DNA of 64,000 nt, from the NCBI GenBank assembly GCA_965200005.1, contig OZ241331.1, positions 1,922,001-1,986,000 on the forward strand, given 5' to 3'. Origin of the DNA: Aldehydirespirator sp965200005. GTDB lineage: Bacteria > Actinomycetota > Acidimicrobiia > Acidimicrobiales > Aldehydirespiratoraceae. Shown here in pieces: positions 23,594 to 33,107 of this stretch; position 1 is the first letter of the stretch, and each line of letters begins with the position of its first letter. The position numbers and the translations under genes were made by a program. The notes under the pieces are model-generated. The model did no database searches, had not been told where the DNA came from, and saw only the letters and a list, made by a program, of their open reading frames with translations.

Positions 23594-24763
23594 GTGAGCG
23601 TTCGTGTGCCCGTAGCGCCCAGCGTTCTTCGTTGGGCTTGTAAGCGTTCGGGAAAGTCAACTGAAGACTTGACAGCGCGATTTGACAAGTTGCCGGAGTG
23701 GCTGAGCGGCGTCCAGCAACCGACCTTTAGGCAAGTCGAGGACTTTGCACGAGCTGTCTACGTTCCGGTCGGCTACTTGTTTCTCTCACGTCCGCCCGAA
23801 GAAGCTCTGCCGATCCCTGACTTCCGGACGCGTGCGGGTCTGCCGGTGAGGCACCCGAGTGCAAACCTCTTGGCCACCATCTACGCCTGCCAGGCGAGGC
23901 AGGACTGGTATCGCCAACACGCGCGGATTCACGGTCTGCCTGAACTGAAGTTCGTCGGCAGCAAGACTTCAGATGCATCTGCGGAGATCGTCGCTGCTGA
24001 GATGCGCGAAGAATTGGGCATCGACCTCGCGGATCGTAGGAGTTGTTCGACATGGACGGATGCCGTGCGCATGTTCATCCGCCAGGCCGATGAAGCGGGC
24101 GTACTTGTGATGGTGAACGGAGTTGTGAAGAGCAACAACTACCGACGGCTTGATCCCGATGAGTTTCGTGGGTTTGCTCTCGCCGACTCTCTGGTTCCTC
24201 TGGTGTTCATCAACGGTGCTGACACTAAAGCTGCGCAGATGTTCACACTTGCTCACGAACTTGCGCACCTCTGGCTTGGTGCATCGGCACTCTCCGATCT
24301 CACAGCTAAGCCAGGTTTGAACTCTCGGCGGGAAGAGGTGTGGTGTAACGCCGTCGCCGCAGAGATGCTCGTGCCACTGGAAGCACTAGAACCCGAGCGG
24401 CGACCGGGCGAGTCTCTGTCTGATGCGCTCAATCGCTTAGCACGAGTATTCAAGGTAAGCACTTTGGTCATCTTGCGTCGACTGCTCGATGCGAAGTGGA
24501 TTGACCGCGACTGCTTCGACTCGGTCTGGGGCGAAGAAGTGCAACGCCTCGATGCTCTGACTCGTCGTGGTAGTGGAGACGGCAACTTCTATAGAACTAC
24601 GTTGACACGCGTGAGTCACCGCTTTGCTCGAGCGCTCCTCAGTAGCACGCTTGAAGGAAGCACGCTCTATCGAGACGCGTTTCGAATGTTGGGCTTGAAG
24701 AAGACGGAGACCTTCCACAACCTCGCGCGTGAACTCGGGATAGTCAGTTCTGGGTGGGGATGA
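23594..24763 (+). CDS. XRE/ImmA-IrrE family protein (HTH plus zinc protease)
   Basis: 389 residues. N-terminal region (about 5-60) resembles the helix-turn-helix start of ImmA/IrrE fusion proteins (RWACKRSGKSTEDLTARF, then PTFRQVEDFARAVYVPVGYLF). The central metallopeptidase has the zinc motif HELAHLW (His 221, Glu 222, His 225) and a following EEVWCNAVAAEMLVP helix with the third ligand. Such proteases cleave repressors or antitoxins in mobile elements and stress or defence modules. Starts at GTG 23594. Eighteen bases separate it from the Fic gene, suggesting co-transcription; the Fic protein or a repressor may be its target (inference). Confidence 0.88.
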   Translation: MSVRVPVAPSVLRWACKRSGKSTEDLTARFDKLPEWLSGVQQPTFRQVEDFARAVYVPVGYLFLSRPPEEALPIPDFRTRAGLPVRHPSANLLATIYACQARQDWYRQHARIHGLPELKFVGSKTSDASAEIVAAEMREELGIDLADRRSCSTWTDAVRMFIRQADEAGVLVMVNGVVKSNNYRRLDPDEFRGFALADSLVPLVFINGADTKAAQMFTLAHELAHLWLGASALSDLTAKPGLNSRREEVWCNAVAAEMLVPLEALEPERRPGESLSDALNRLARVFKVSTLVILRRLLDAKWIDRDCFDSVWGEEVQRLDALTRRGSGDGNFYRTTLTRVSHRFARALLSSTLEGSTLYRDAFRMLGLKKTETFHNLARELGIVSSGWG

Positions 24764-24781
24764 TCGAAGTAGGGTTTTGTT

Positions 24782-26281
24782 GTGTCGACGGGCGAAGAGG
24801 TGTTTCATCGGTGGGCGCCGATTAGTGACCTTGATGATGAGGATGTAGCTGCTGAGAGTAGCGAAGTGGCCGCGCTTGTAGAGCTTTGGGAGGAACAGCG
24901 TGAGGAGTTGTCAGACCGAGAGATTCGCAACTTCAACGATCGGTTGAACCGGGAGTGGGCTATCGAGACGGGCATAATCGAGAATCTCTATACGATCGAT
25001 CGGGGTACCACACAGTTGCTGATCGAACACGGGATCGACCACTCACTCATACCTCGAGACAGAAATAGCAAGTCTCCTGAACTCATTGCGGGAATCATTA
25101 GAGATCATCAGGACGCAGCCGAGTGGCTATTTGAAGTTGTGAGACAGGCCCGGCCTCTGTCGACATCGTTCATCAAGGAGCTCCACAGTTTCATAACTGG
25201 GAAGCAGAAGTACGTAGACGGTGTAGATTCGCTTGGCCAATCAACTCGCATTCCGTTGAACCATGGTGCCTACAAGAAGCGGCCCAACAATCCCATGCGC
25301 ACCGACTCACGACAGCACGAGTACTGTCCGCCCGAGCACGTAGACCTTGAGATGGAGAGGCTTATCAAGCTATACAGCGAGCACATCAACTTGGAAATAC
25401 CACCGGATGTCTCGGCTGCTTGGCTGCATCATCGATTCACACAAATCCATCCATTTCAGGATGGCAACGGTCGTGTCGCAAGGGCCTTGGCGTCGTTGGA
25501 GTTGATCCGAGGAAGCTGGTTTCCTATTGTCGTAGACCGCGACAACCGACGAGAGTATCTTCACGCGTTAGAAATAGCTGATCGGGGCAATCTTCGTCTT
25601 CTCATACAACTCTTCGGAAAGATCGAGAAACGCTGGTTACTCAGGGCGCTGAGCATCTCAGAGAGCGTCCAGCGAGATACGGAACGTATTGATCAGATGC
25701 TGAAGGCGATCGGTGATGGCTTCCTTAGAATTGATGAGAATCGGCATAAAAGGCAAATGGTGTCGCTAGAAGTGTCTGAAAACCTCGTCACTAGAGCACT
25801 TCGGAGGCTTGTAGAGATCCAACGAGACCTAAATGCTCATCCGGCATTCCATGACCCATCGAGGAGGGTCTTCGTAGATTGCGGACGCAACAACGAAGGC
25901 GACCGAAGGACATGGAATCGATTCCAGGTCATTAGTGCAGCCAAACACTTTGACTACTTTGCGAATCTTCGTGAGTACCACTCCTGGGTTCGTCTGGGAT
26001 TAGTGACTGAGTCTGGACGAGCCGAGATTCTGTTGTCGGTTCATGCCGTCGGTCGTTCATTCAGGGGACTAATCGGCGCGACAACTTGCTTCTATCGTCG
26101 ACAAGAGCGTGAAGGTGGAGACACATCCTCGGTTGGGCCAGTCACGGAACTGCGGGTGACTTGTGAGGACATGTTCCAGTTCAGTTACAAGGAGCGGGAA
26201 GTAGCCGTCACAAAGAGATTCGAGACCTGGTTGGTGTCTGCGATACTGATGAGCCTACGGCAGTGGCAGCTTGGTGAGTAG
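24782..26281 (+). CDS. Fic domain protein with N-terminal self-inhibitory motif
   Basis: 499 residues. The Fic core carries the complete catalytic motif HPFQDGNGR (223-231), so nucleotide transfer (usually AMP) onto protein hydroxyls is expected. An N-terminal TGIIEN (63-68) fits the class II inhibitory (S/T)xxxE(G/N) helix that blocks the ATP site until relieved. Residues about 290-360 look like a winged-helix region; the last roughly 140 residues are unrecognised. Starts at GTG 24782 just after the ImmA/IrrE gene. The pairing protease + Fic + RelA/SpoT between two FN3 copies suggests an inserted island. Target unknown. Confidence 0.9.
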   Translation: MSTGEEVFHRWAPISDLDDEDVAAESSEVAALVELWEEQREELSDREIRNFNDRLNREWAIETGIIENLYTIDRGTTQLLIEHGIDHSLIPRDRNSKSPELIAGIIRDHQDAAEWLFEVVRQARPLSTSFIKELHSFITGKQKYVDGVDSLGQSTRIPLNHGAYKKRPNNPMRTDSRQHEYCPPEHVDLEMERLIKLYSEHINLEIPPDVSAAWLHHRFTQIHPFQDGNGRVARALASLELIRGSWFPIVVDRDNRREYLHALEIADRGNLRLLIQLFGKIEKRWLLRALSISESVQRDTERIDQMLKAIGDGFLRIDENRHKRQMVSLEVSENLVTRALRRLVEIQRDLNAHPAFHDPSRRVFVDCGRNNEGDRRTWNRFQVISAAKHFDYFANLREYHSWVRLGLVTESGRAEILLSVHAVGRSFRGLIGATTCFYRRQEREGGDTSSVGPVTELRVTCEDMFQFSYKEREVAVTKRFETWLVSAILMSLRQWQLGE

Positions 26282-26650
26282 GGCTGGCGATGATGAATGA
26301 TTATCTGGGATTTGTCTCGCCTTCAGTCTTGTCCCGATGATCGGATGAGCGGGGTCAGCCAGGAGCATATGAGATATTTGTGAAATTGCAATTGTATTTT
26401 CTGTAATAGTGCGGGCTGGATTGCCTAGATTCGTAACGGTGTCAGCTTTGGACGAGAGTACTGCTGGGCAGATCAAGTAGCCGTCCATCCTGACCGGGGC
26501 TTGAGTAGAGCGAGAGGTTGGCCAGGCGCGGGGTGGAGGTTGTGGTGTATTATCTCTTGCTCAACTGAACAAGGTCATGCAAACTCGCATGTCCGTACAC
26601 GGTTGACGAGGCTGTGTCGGCGTGTGACCGGATGAAGGGAAGCCAAATCT
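26282..26650 (+). other. Non-coding gap before FN3 copy 2
   Basis: 369 bases with no convincing gene on either strand. Locally AT-richer around 26380-26420 (TTGTGAAATTGCAATTGTATTTTCTG), where a promoter for the FN3 gene could lie, but I cannot assign -35/-10 boxes with confidence. Confidence 0.4.
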
Positions 26651-29600
26651 ATGTCTAACCCCCCCCCCTCAGGGCTGTAATCTAGAGCAAACATGTTCTA
26701 GGCAGAGTCGCGGCCTGAGGCGTCGCGCGGCCAATTTCTACGCGTTTCTGGCGCTGGCGGTACTGCTGGCTAGCACTACAGCGGTCACGACACCTGCACT
26801 TGCAGAAACTCCTACAGCGCCTGAGAATCTCACTGCCGAACCGGGTAACGAGAGCGTCGAACTCACATGGGATGTCCGAGTTCATATGAAGACGGAACTA
26901 TTGCGGGCTACAACGTCGAGTACACGCAAGAGAGCCTGGGCTGGGACTTCGCAGACTCGCTAGCAGTGTTCGCGAGCGGCGACACCGTAACTACCGACAT
27001 TGACGACCTCAACAACGGAACAAGTTACGACTTTCGAGTTCAAGCAGCCGACGGTCCGTGGTCAAATGTTGCCAACGCAACCCCCGGAGTCCCGTCGGCT
27101 CCGCCGCGGCCCTGGCTGACACTCGACCACAGCGCCGATTGAGAATATGGCATTGAAGTTTGGTGGAAGAGACCGGATGACCCCCAATCGTGGAAATTCG
27201 AATACGACATTGCACATACACCTGTGGGTGAAGACTGGCCCGATACTCCGCAGTACACCGGATTGTCCCATAGGGCATATGGATGGGAACGAATAATTGT
27301 AACGGGTCTAGAAAACGGTGTCACCTACGCCTTCCGGGTGCGAGCAAACAACAGTCATGGAGCCGGAGCCTGGTCCGATACAAGAGAACTGCTCATGGTG
27401 TCGCCACCGTCGGTCATGGACGCACCAACAATTGAGAGCGATTGGCAGCAGTGTGGCTGGGCGGGGTGTGTCACCATTGCCTGGGAACCTCCAGCAGATG
27501 ATGGCGGCGCCGAGATAACCAAATACGTAGTCATCATCAGGACTAGCGGCCCCAGGCCGGCTCCGATCAACGTTGAACCGACGGTTACAAGTGTTCAAGT
27601 CACTGGTCTTCCAGCTGATGGTCGTGAGTTCCGATTCGCTGTCCGTGCATTCAATCCTCACTACTGGGGTTCGTATAACCAATGGTCGGATGCGGTTGGA
27701 CCGGTAGAACTAGAGGCACCGGGGGCGCCGATCGGCTTTGAAGTCCTTGAAGCCTGGGACGGTATGAAAGCTGTTCGATGGAGTCCGCCACCGGAAGACC
27801 TTCAGATCACCGAGGACGGTCAGGATTGGGACTCCAACGTCTTTGACAGTAGAGCCAAGATTGACACCTCAACTTACGGGAGCCTCGGCCTCGAAGATGG
27901 AGTCACATACGTGGCGCGTGTTCGAGCAGTCAACTCTGGCGGCGAGGGTCCGTGGTCAGAGTCACCGACATTTACTATCGGTCAACTTGCTCAACTAGAG
28001 ATTCCTCAGCCAGGCAAACCGACCGCAGAGCCCGAATTCCATCCCATTAGCGGTGACCCCACTCTCCGCATCCAGTGGAGGGTCGGAGAGGTCGATGGCA
28101 TTAATGGCATTGGACACTCGCTTGGTGCAGACGTGCAGTACGTCGAAGCGGGACAGCCTTGGAGTAGTGCGATCCGAAGAGGCCAAGATGGCGGTGGTCC
28201 GCTGCTAAATGGCGGCCACTACGGGTACGTCCGGTTCAGCGATCTTGAAGATGGCGTTCGTTACGCCTCAGGGTGCGTCACACGGAGTACGGAGGCGAGC
28301 AGCGCACAAGCGAGTGGTCTGAGGTGACCGAGTTCGTCGTTGGGAGTGATTCGGATGTGCCTGAAGCAATTCGTGAGTTGGCGGTCGCGGCTGGCGACGA
28401 AGAGAAAGAGATAGGTGTGAGCTGGTTGGCGCCAACCTATGAAGGCAGCAGCCCGGTCACCGAATACGACGTTGAGTACGCGGCCGACGGCGATGAGACG
28501 ACTTCGACGACGATCACAGTTGCGAGCACCGAGACGACGCTTACCGGTCTCGACAACGGCACGCAGTACGCCGTGCGGGTGAGGGCTCGGAACGCGGTTG
28601 GTGACGGCGTCTGGTCGGAGAGCGTCGAGGCAACCCCTGGAACCGAACCGCAGCCGGTCGACCCGGTCGATCCGGTTGACCTTGAGGGCCTTGCGGCTGC
28701 ATCAACATCGGGGGTCGCCGGCGCCATCTCGGTCAGTTGGACCCCCGCTGAAGGAGCTGGCTCGCATCAGATTTCCTGGCACCAGGGCAGTGCACCAACC
28801 GATGGGAACTACGAGTCTGGTCCGGCTACCACCGATAGCGAAGACGGGCACTCGCTCACGGGTCTGGCTCAAGGCGCGACCTACGCAGTGAAGGTTGAAG
28901 CACTGGATGCTCACGGAGATGTCATCGCTATGGGCGAGACCACGGGCGTCACATTGGTCACGGGCGACGCCTCAGGAGACGAAGTCCACGAACATCTGGT
29001 GTCGGGCGAGTGGCCTGATGGTGAGCCGTTTGGGATACGTATGCGTGTCTATGCGGGCAAGCCGTCGTATCGGCCCAACACGGTGGAGACTGGGCCGGAT
29101 GGAACGATTGCGATCGACTCGTGGGGCAGCAACCCTCGCACGGCTACGTTCTCGCGACCCGGCTTCGGTGACATCTCCCTTACTTGGAGTGTGAATGGCA
29201 GTGATGAGGCATGGACGCTGAGTGGCGATCGCTTGTCACCGCCTGCTGATGATGCTGAGCCTCCTCCCGTCATCCCGCCACCGGATGATCCTTCGGATCC
29301 GGTTGATCTGGAGAATCTGCAAGCAGCCCCTTCGTCGAACACCTCAGGGGATTTGGCTGTCTCCTGGACGGCCCACAGCGACGCTGCATCGCATCAGATC
29401 AGTTGGGATCAGGGCACATCTGAGCCCAGCGATGGGTATGACCACGGCCCGGTAAGCACCGACTCAAGTAGTGCGCACACGCTCAGCGCCAGCGACCTCA
29501 GCGGTGGACAGCAGTACCAGATTTTGGTGGAGGCTGTTGATGCTGACGGCAATGTGGTTGCTAGTGCCACGACGTCGGCGACACCGCTCATCACCGAAGA

Positions 29601-29868
29601 CGCCACTGGTACCGGTGGTGCGACTCTGAGCGGCAAGTTCCCTGACGGTGAAGCGTTCAGTTTCACTGTGCGTATCTACGCAGGTATGCCCTCATATGTC
29701 CCTCAAGACACGATCAAGCCATCAGATGCCACATTGACAGTCGATCCGTGGACTACCAACCCACGTCAGGCGACCTTCTCACGTTCGGGCTTCAGCGACA
29801 TCACAGTGAATTGGCAGGTGTCAAATGGCGTGTTGACATGGACTCTTAGCGGCCCACGGCTGCCTTAG
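26651..29868 (+). pseudogene. Fibronectin type III secreted-protein gene, copy 2 (several lesions)
   Basis: Would encode an exported protein of roughly 1,070 residues: signal peptide (RRRAANFYAFLALAVLL.. ending LAETPTAPENL), about six FN3 domains, then two tandem modules of about 190 residues with SHQISW, VEALDA/VEAVDA, PSYRPN/PSYVPQ, NPRTATFSRPGF. ATG 26651 is out of frame with the signal peptide because of a run of 10 C (26659-26668); 9 or 12 C would restore it. Further breaks: one base lost near 26876, an in-frame TGA at 27140-27142 where Trp (TGG) would fit, and one base lost near 28267. From 28273 the frame is intact to TAG 29866-29868. FN3 proteins of this kind are adhesin or matrix-like; no enzymatic domain seen. 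Confidence 0.82.
26659..26668 (+). repeat. Run of ten C near the FN3 copy 2 start
   Basis: Longest homopolymer I noticed in the window. It lies in codons 3-6 after ATG 26651 and decides whether the start is in frame with the signal peptide (needs 9 or 12 C). It could be a slipped-strand switch or a sequencing miscount. Confidence 0.95.
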
Positions 29869-29879
29869 AACAGTTTGCT

Positions 29880-29909
29880 GGCCCGGGACCAGTTGATTGG
29901 TCCCGGGCC
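29880..29909 (+). terminator. Stem-loop ending the FN3 copy 2 gene
   Basis: GGCCCGGGACCA (29880-29891) pairs perfectly with TGGTCCCGGGCC (29898-29909), 6-base loop, starting 12 bases after the stop codon. No T-tract follows, as in many actinobacterial terminators. Confidence 0.7.
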
Positions 29910-29955
29910 CAAAGAGCCCTCTCGGAGAGCGGTAACTGGCATTAGCGTTCGGCGG

Positions 29956-30858
29956 GTGAGACGAGTTGAGACAGTAGAGACGAGCCAACTGGAACCGTGG
30001 CTTGAGGGTCAAACTCTGGCTGACTGGCGGGAACGCTTTGATCGTGATGGCTACGTGGTCTTTGAGCGCGTGCTTGATGCTGTTGGTGTGAAGCGAATCC
30101 ACGACGCGCTGCAACCTCATCTCGGTGCGGATGTAGCGGGCCGTAACGTCTTTGAAGGCTTCTACTCAAACCGGGTCTACAACTTGTTGAGCAAGTCACC
30201 AGTGTTTGGTGACTTGATTACGCATCCGTTGCCGCTTGCATTTGCGGAGGCAGATCTGGGTGAATCATGTCTGATCTCGGCACTACTAGCCATAAATCTG
30301 AAGCCTGGAGAGACTTCTCAACCATGGCATTACGACGACAGTCACATCATGGTGGCTAGGCCGAGACCGTCGTTTGGAGTTAGTGCTTTCTGGACGCTCA
30401 ATGACACCACCAATGACAATGGCGCTACGGAAGTGATCCCCGGTAGTCACTTGTGGGGCGATTTCTTGCCGGATGCGGCAACCAAGTCAATTGATTTCGT
30501 GACGTCAAAGCATGCTGGACAACAGGCGCTTAGAGCTACCGATCCCGACTACGTCGACACAGGCGCTCGTTCCGACGCTGTGAAGGTGACTATGCCCGCC
30601 GGTTCGCTCATGCTCGCCAAGGGGACCCTGTGGCATCGTGGTGGACCGAATCGGTCGGACTCCAGCAGGCTCATCGTCACCCCGCAATACTGCCCTGGGT
30701 GGGCTCGCCAACTCGAAAACATCATGGCTGTCACCCCACGACACGTAGCGGCGTCATACCCCAAGCGGGTGCGCCAGCTGATCGGTTACTCGATCCACTC
30801 CTCGTTCATGGGCTACGTAGACGGCGTCCACCCCGACAAACTCCTAGACCTCAACTAG
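29956..30858 (+). CDS. Phytanoyl-CoA dioxygenase (PhyH) family protein
   Basis: Fe(II)/2-oxoglutarate oxygenase, about 300 residues from GTG 29956 (similarity begins there; the frame is open further upstream). The facial triad is visible: HYD (His 125, Asp 127) in SQPWHYDDSH, and His 227 in GTLWHRGGPNRS with a 2-oxoglutarate-binding Arg (about 238) after it. TEVIPGSHLWG is a family hallmark. The namesake enzyme hydroxylates phytanoyl-CoA from the phytol tail of chlorophyll, but bacterial members act on many substrates. It is the nearest side-chain-type enzyme to the tetrapyrrole locus 9 kb away; the link is suggestive only. Preceded by the FN3 terminator, so separately transcribed. Confidence 0.85.
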   Translation: MRRVETVETSQLEPWLEGQTLADWRERFDRDGYVVFERVLDAVGVKRIHDALQPHLGADVAGRNVFEGFYSNRVYNLLSKSPVFGDLITHPLPLAFAEADLGESCLISALLAINLKPGETSQPWHYDDSHIMVARPRPSFGVSAFWTLNDTTNDNGATEVIPGSHLWGDFLPDAATKSIDFVTSKHAGQQALRATDPDYVDTGARSDAVKVTMPAGSLMLAKGTLWHRGGPNRSDSSRLIVTPQYCPGWARQLENIMAVTPRHVAASYPKRVRQLIGYSIHSSFMGYVDGVHPDKLLDLN

Positions 30859-31033
30859 CACTGCGAACCACACCAGATGACACAGGTGGAGACGCCCACA
30901 ATCGATTCACCCCCTATTCCCCTGCAATTAAGGGGGTGGCTGTTGAACAGCGAAATGCTTGTTGACCTCGTGGTTTATCATCTGTGGTGAGCCGCTGGAT
31001 TTCTATTCCACTCCAATTCAAGGGGTATAGCCC

Positions 31034-31769
31034 GTGACGACCTCAGACGAGATTGCGCAACTGGCAAGAGAGGAGAGACCGAGTCGGTCGAGTTCAAGGC
31101 GACCACAGGCCAGAGGAAGGAAGCAGCGAGAACGCTGTCGGCAATGCTCAACGGCGCCGGAGGAGTCGTGCTGTTCGGTATAGGCCCGTCGGGTAGCGTC
31201 AATGGTCAACTGGTTGGCGCGAGAACGCTTGAGGACATCACTCAGGCGTGTGCTGAGATTCATCCCCGCCATCCGCCGTTAATTGAGCACGTGCCGCTGG
31301 CAAATGCTGGCGGGCGGGAGGTACTTGTTGCAAGGGTCCCAGGAGGTGCCCACAAGCCGTACTCCTACAAAGGACGTCACTACTTGCGGTCTGGTGCTGC
31401 GACCGTTGAAATGCCCGAAGAGACGCAACTTGCGCTCGTCATGGAACGAGTTCACGGCACGGATCGGTGGGAAACAGCAAGCTCATCACTTGATCTTGAG
31501 GCCATTGACCATGCCGAGGTTCAAGCCTTCCGAGATGCCGCAATCTCGTCAGGACGAGCGAGATTCGACGAGAGGGCAACAGCGACACCCCTGCGCAGGT
31601 TTTAGCTGCTCTAGCAGCCGGGAAAGCGAGACGCGGTGAGCTAGTGCGCCACTTGAGGGTGAGCGCCGACGATATGCGTGTAACCCTCACTGCGCTCCGA
31701 GATGCGGGGTTCGTTGAGGTTCAAGGCCACGGTCGCGGCGCGCATTGGATGTTGCGTGACACTCCCTGA
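31034..31769 (+). pseudogene. AlbA_2 (Schlafen-like) domain protein with C-terminal winged helix, two frameshifts
   Basis: Read across two frame changes, the gene gives VTTSDEIAQLA, then GETESVEFKATTGQ and RTLSAMLNGAGGVVLFGI (the EFK and GG..LFGI hallmarks of the divergent AlbA_2 domain), HYLRSGAATVEM, and finally a winged helix (about 31600-31769) ending GAHWMLRDTP. Breaks: one G lost near 31072 (GAGGAGAGACC for expected GAGGGAGAGACC) and another base lost near 31575. Without them it would be about 245 residues, a common arrangement for predicted DNA/RNA-binding regulators near mobile or defence genes. Start GTG 31034. Specific role unknown. Confidence 0.75.
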
Positions 31770-31964
31770 ATAGGAGAGCAATAGAGGAAGCACCATCCTG
31801 CTCAACCCGTGTTTCACGAGGTCAACAGGTATTTCTACCTTCGCTACCCACCCCTCGAATAGAACGGCAATAGAAATCCGGCCGTACGTGACATCGGTCG
31901 GAGGGTCGGAAGTCTTGCCATGCGAGACCCTTTAACGGATTGTGGTCTCCTGAGTGGCCAACGC

Positions 31965-32129
31965 TTAAGTCGAGCATCTTGTCGAGTCTTCATGTAACAC
32001 ATTGGTCGCGTTGTCTAGAACGTGTCGAAGTCCATCTTCAATGACGGCGCTTAGTGTGCTTCCTATGCGGTGCGCATGTCGCTTTGCGCGGCGGAGTAAC
32101 TCGTCGTCGACTTCAATTGTGATCTCCAT
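31965..32129 (-). CDS. VapB-like antitoxin, no toxin partner seen
   Basis: 54 residues: begins MEITIEVDDELLRRAKRHAH, continues with LSAVIEDGLRHVL, the short beta-strand plus helix pattern of VapB/RHH-type antitoxins (DNA-binding repressor and toxin neutraliser). ATG 32129 is preceded by a strong AGGAGG site at about 8 bases. A VapC (PIN) toxin would be expected immediately downstream on the minus strand, but 31770-31964 shows no such frame, so this is an orphan. Small but convincing because start, ribosome site and family pattern agree. Confidence 0.75.
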   Translation of the reverse strand: MEITIEVDDELLRRAKRHAHRIGSTLSAVIEDGLRHVLDNATNVLHEDSTRCST

Positions 32130-32244
32130 AAGACCCTCCTGACTCTCCCGTGCCTACCATATAGATACATCGGATCTATTGGTTTTATACGGAATCGAAC
32201 GTTGGGCAGCAAAGCGGGGATGGGTTGGCTAGTTAGGCTCGCTG

Positions 32245-32949
32245 GTGGTGTCTCGACAGGGTGTAGTGACTGCTGATGATTGGCCTGCGGCGCGTGAGCG
32301 ACCGCCGTTGCCGCGGGCACCGTATGGATCGGCAGATGTGCAGACACAGATGCGGCGAGCGCTTGGTGAGGTGCGGGGTAAGCGTGTCGCGAAGCGATTC
32401 CAAGAGGCTGCACGAGCCTTCCGGGCGGGCAGGTACTTGGAGGCTCGCAAATTGCTGATTCCTATTGTTCGTGTGTGTCCCGGAATCGCTGATGTCCGTG
32501 AACTGTTCGGTCTCACCTTGTACCGGCTCGGGCGTTTCCACGACGCCACTCCGCATCTCGAAGCCTTCCGCAACTTGAGTGGATCAGTTGAGCAGCACCC
32601 AGTACTCGCGGACTGCCATCGGGCACAGCATCGATGGTCTGATGTGGAGGTGTTGTGGCGCGAGCTTGGAGCGGTGTCACCATCTGCTGCACTCGTAACC
32701 GAGGGACGGATCGTGCGTGCGGGAGCGATGGCTGACAGAGGAGAGGTTGCAAGGGCGATCAAGACGCTGGGAGCTGGTTGGCGACCTCCACGGCGACCAA
32801 GACAACACCACCTGCGTCGTGCCTATGCCCTTGCTGACCTCTACGAACGTGCCGGCCGAACTCCGAGGGCAAGAGAACTCTTCCGCTGGATCGCCAACCA
32901 CGACCCGGACTTGGCTGATGTTTCCGACCGTCTTCGCACCGTCGGGTGA
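32245..32949 (+). CDS. Tetratricopeptide-repeat protein
   Basis: 234 residues, Arg-rich and helical. Repeats are readable at about 55-90 (EAARAFRAGRYLEARKLLIP), 90-125 (LFGLTLYRLGRFHDATPHLE) and 190-225 (RRAYALADLYERAGRTPRARELFRWI). No signal peptide. Predicted protein-protein interaction scaffold in the cytoplasm; partner unknown. Start uncertain: GTG 32245 is preceded by GCTGG only; an earlier start is not supported. No evident operon. Confidence 0.75.
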   Translation: MVSRQGVVTADDWPAARERPPLPRAPYGSADVQTQMRRALGEVRGKRVAKRFQEAARAFRAGRYLEARKLLIPIVRVCPGIADVRELFGLTLYRLGRFHDATPHLEAFRNLSGSVEQHPVLADCHRAQHRWSDVEVLWRELGAVSPSAALVTEGRIVRAGAMADRGEVARAIKTLGAGWRPPRRPRQHHLRRAYALADLYERAGRTPRARELFRWIANHDPDLADVSDRLRTVG

Positions 32950-33107
32950 ACCTTTGTCGGTGCGATTCGCCCACCGGAAATATTACCGGCCACCATGGCC
33001 AAGCACCCCTCCAAGCAGTTCAGCCTGTTGATGCGCGGCGAGGCGATATCTTGTGAGTTTCTTACAATCAAAATTGCAAGTTGAGCGAGCACTTGTAGAG
33101 TTTGGTC

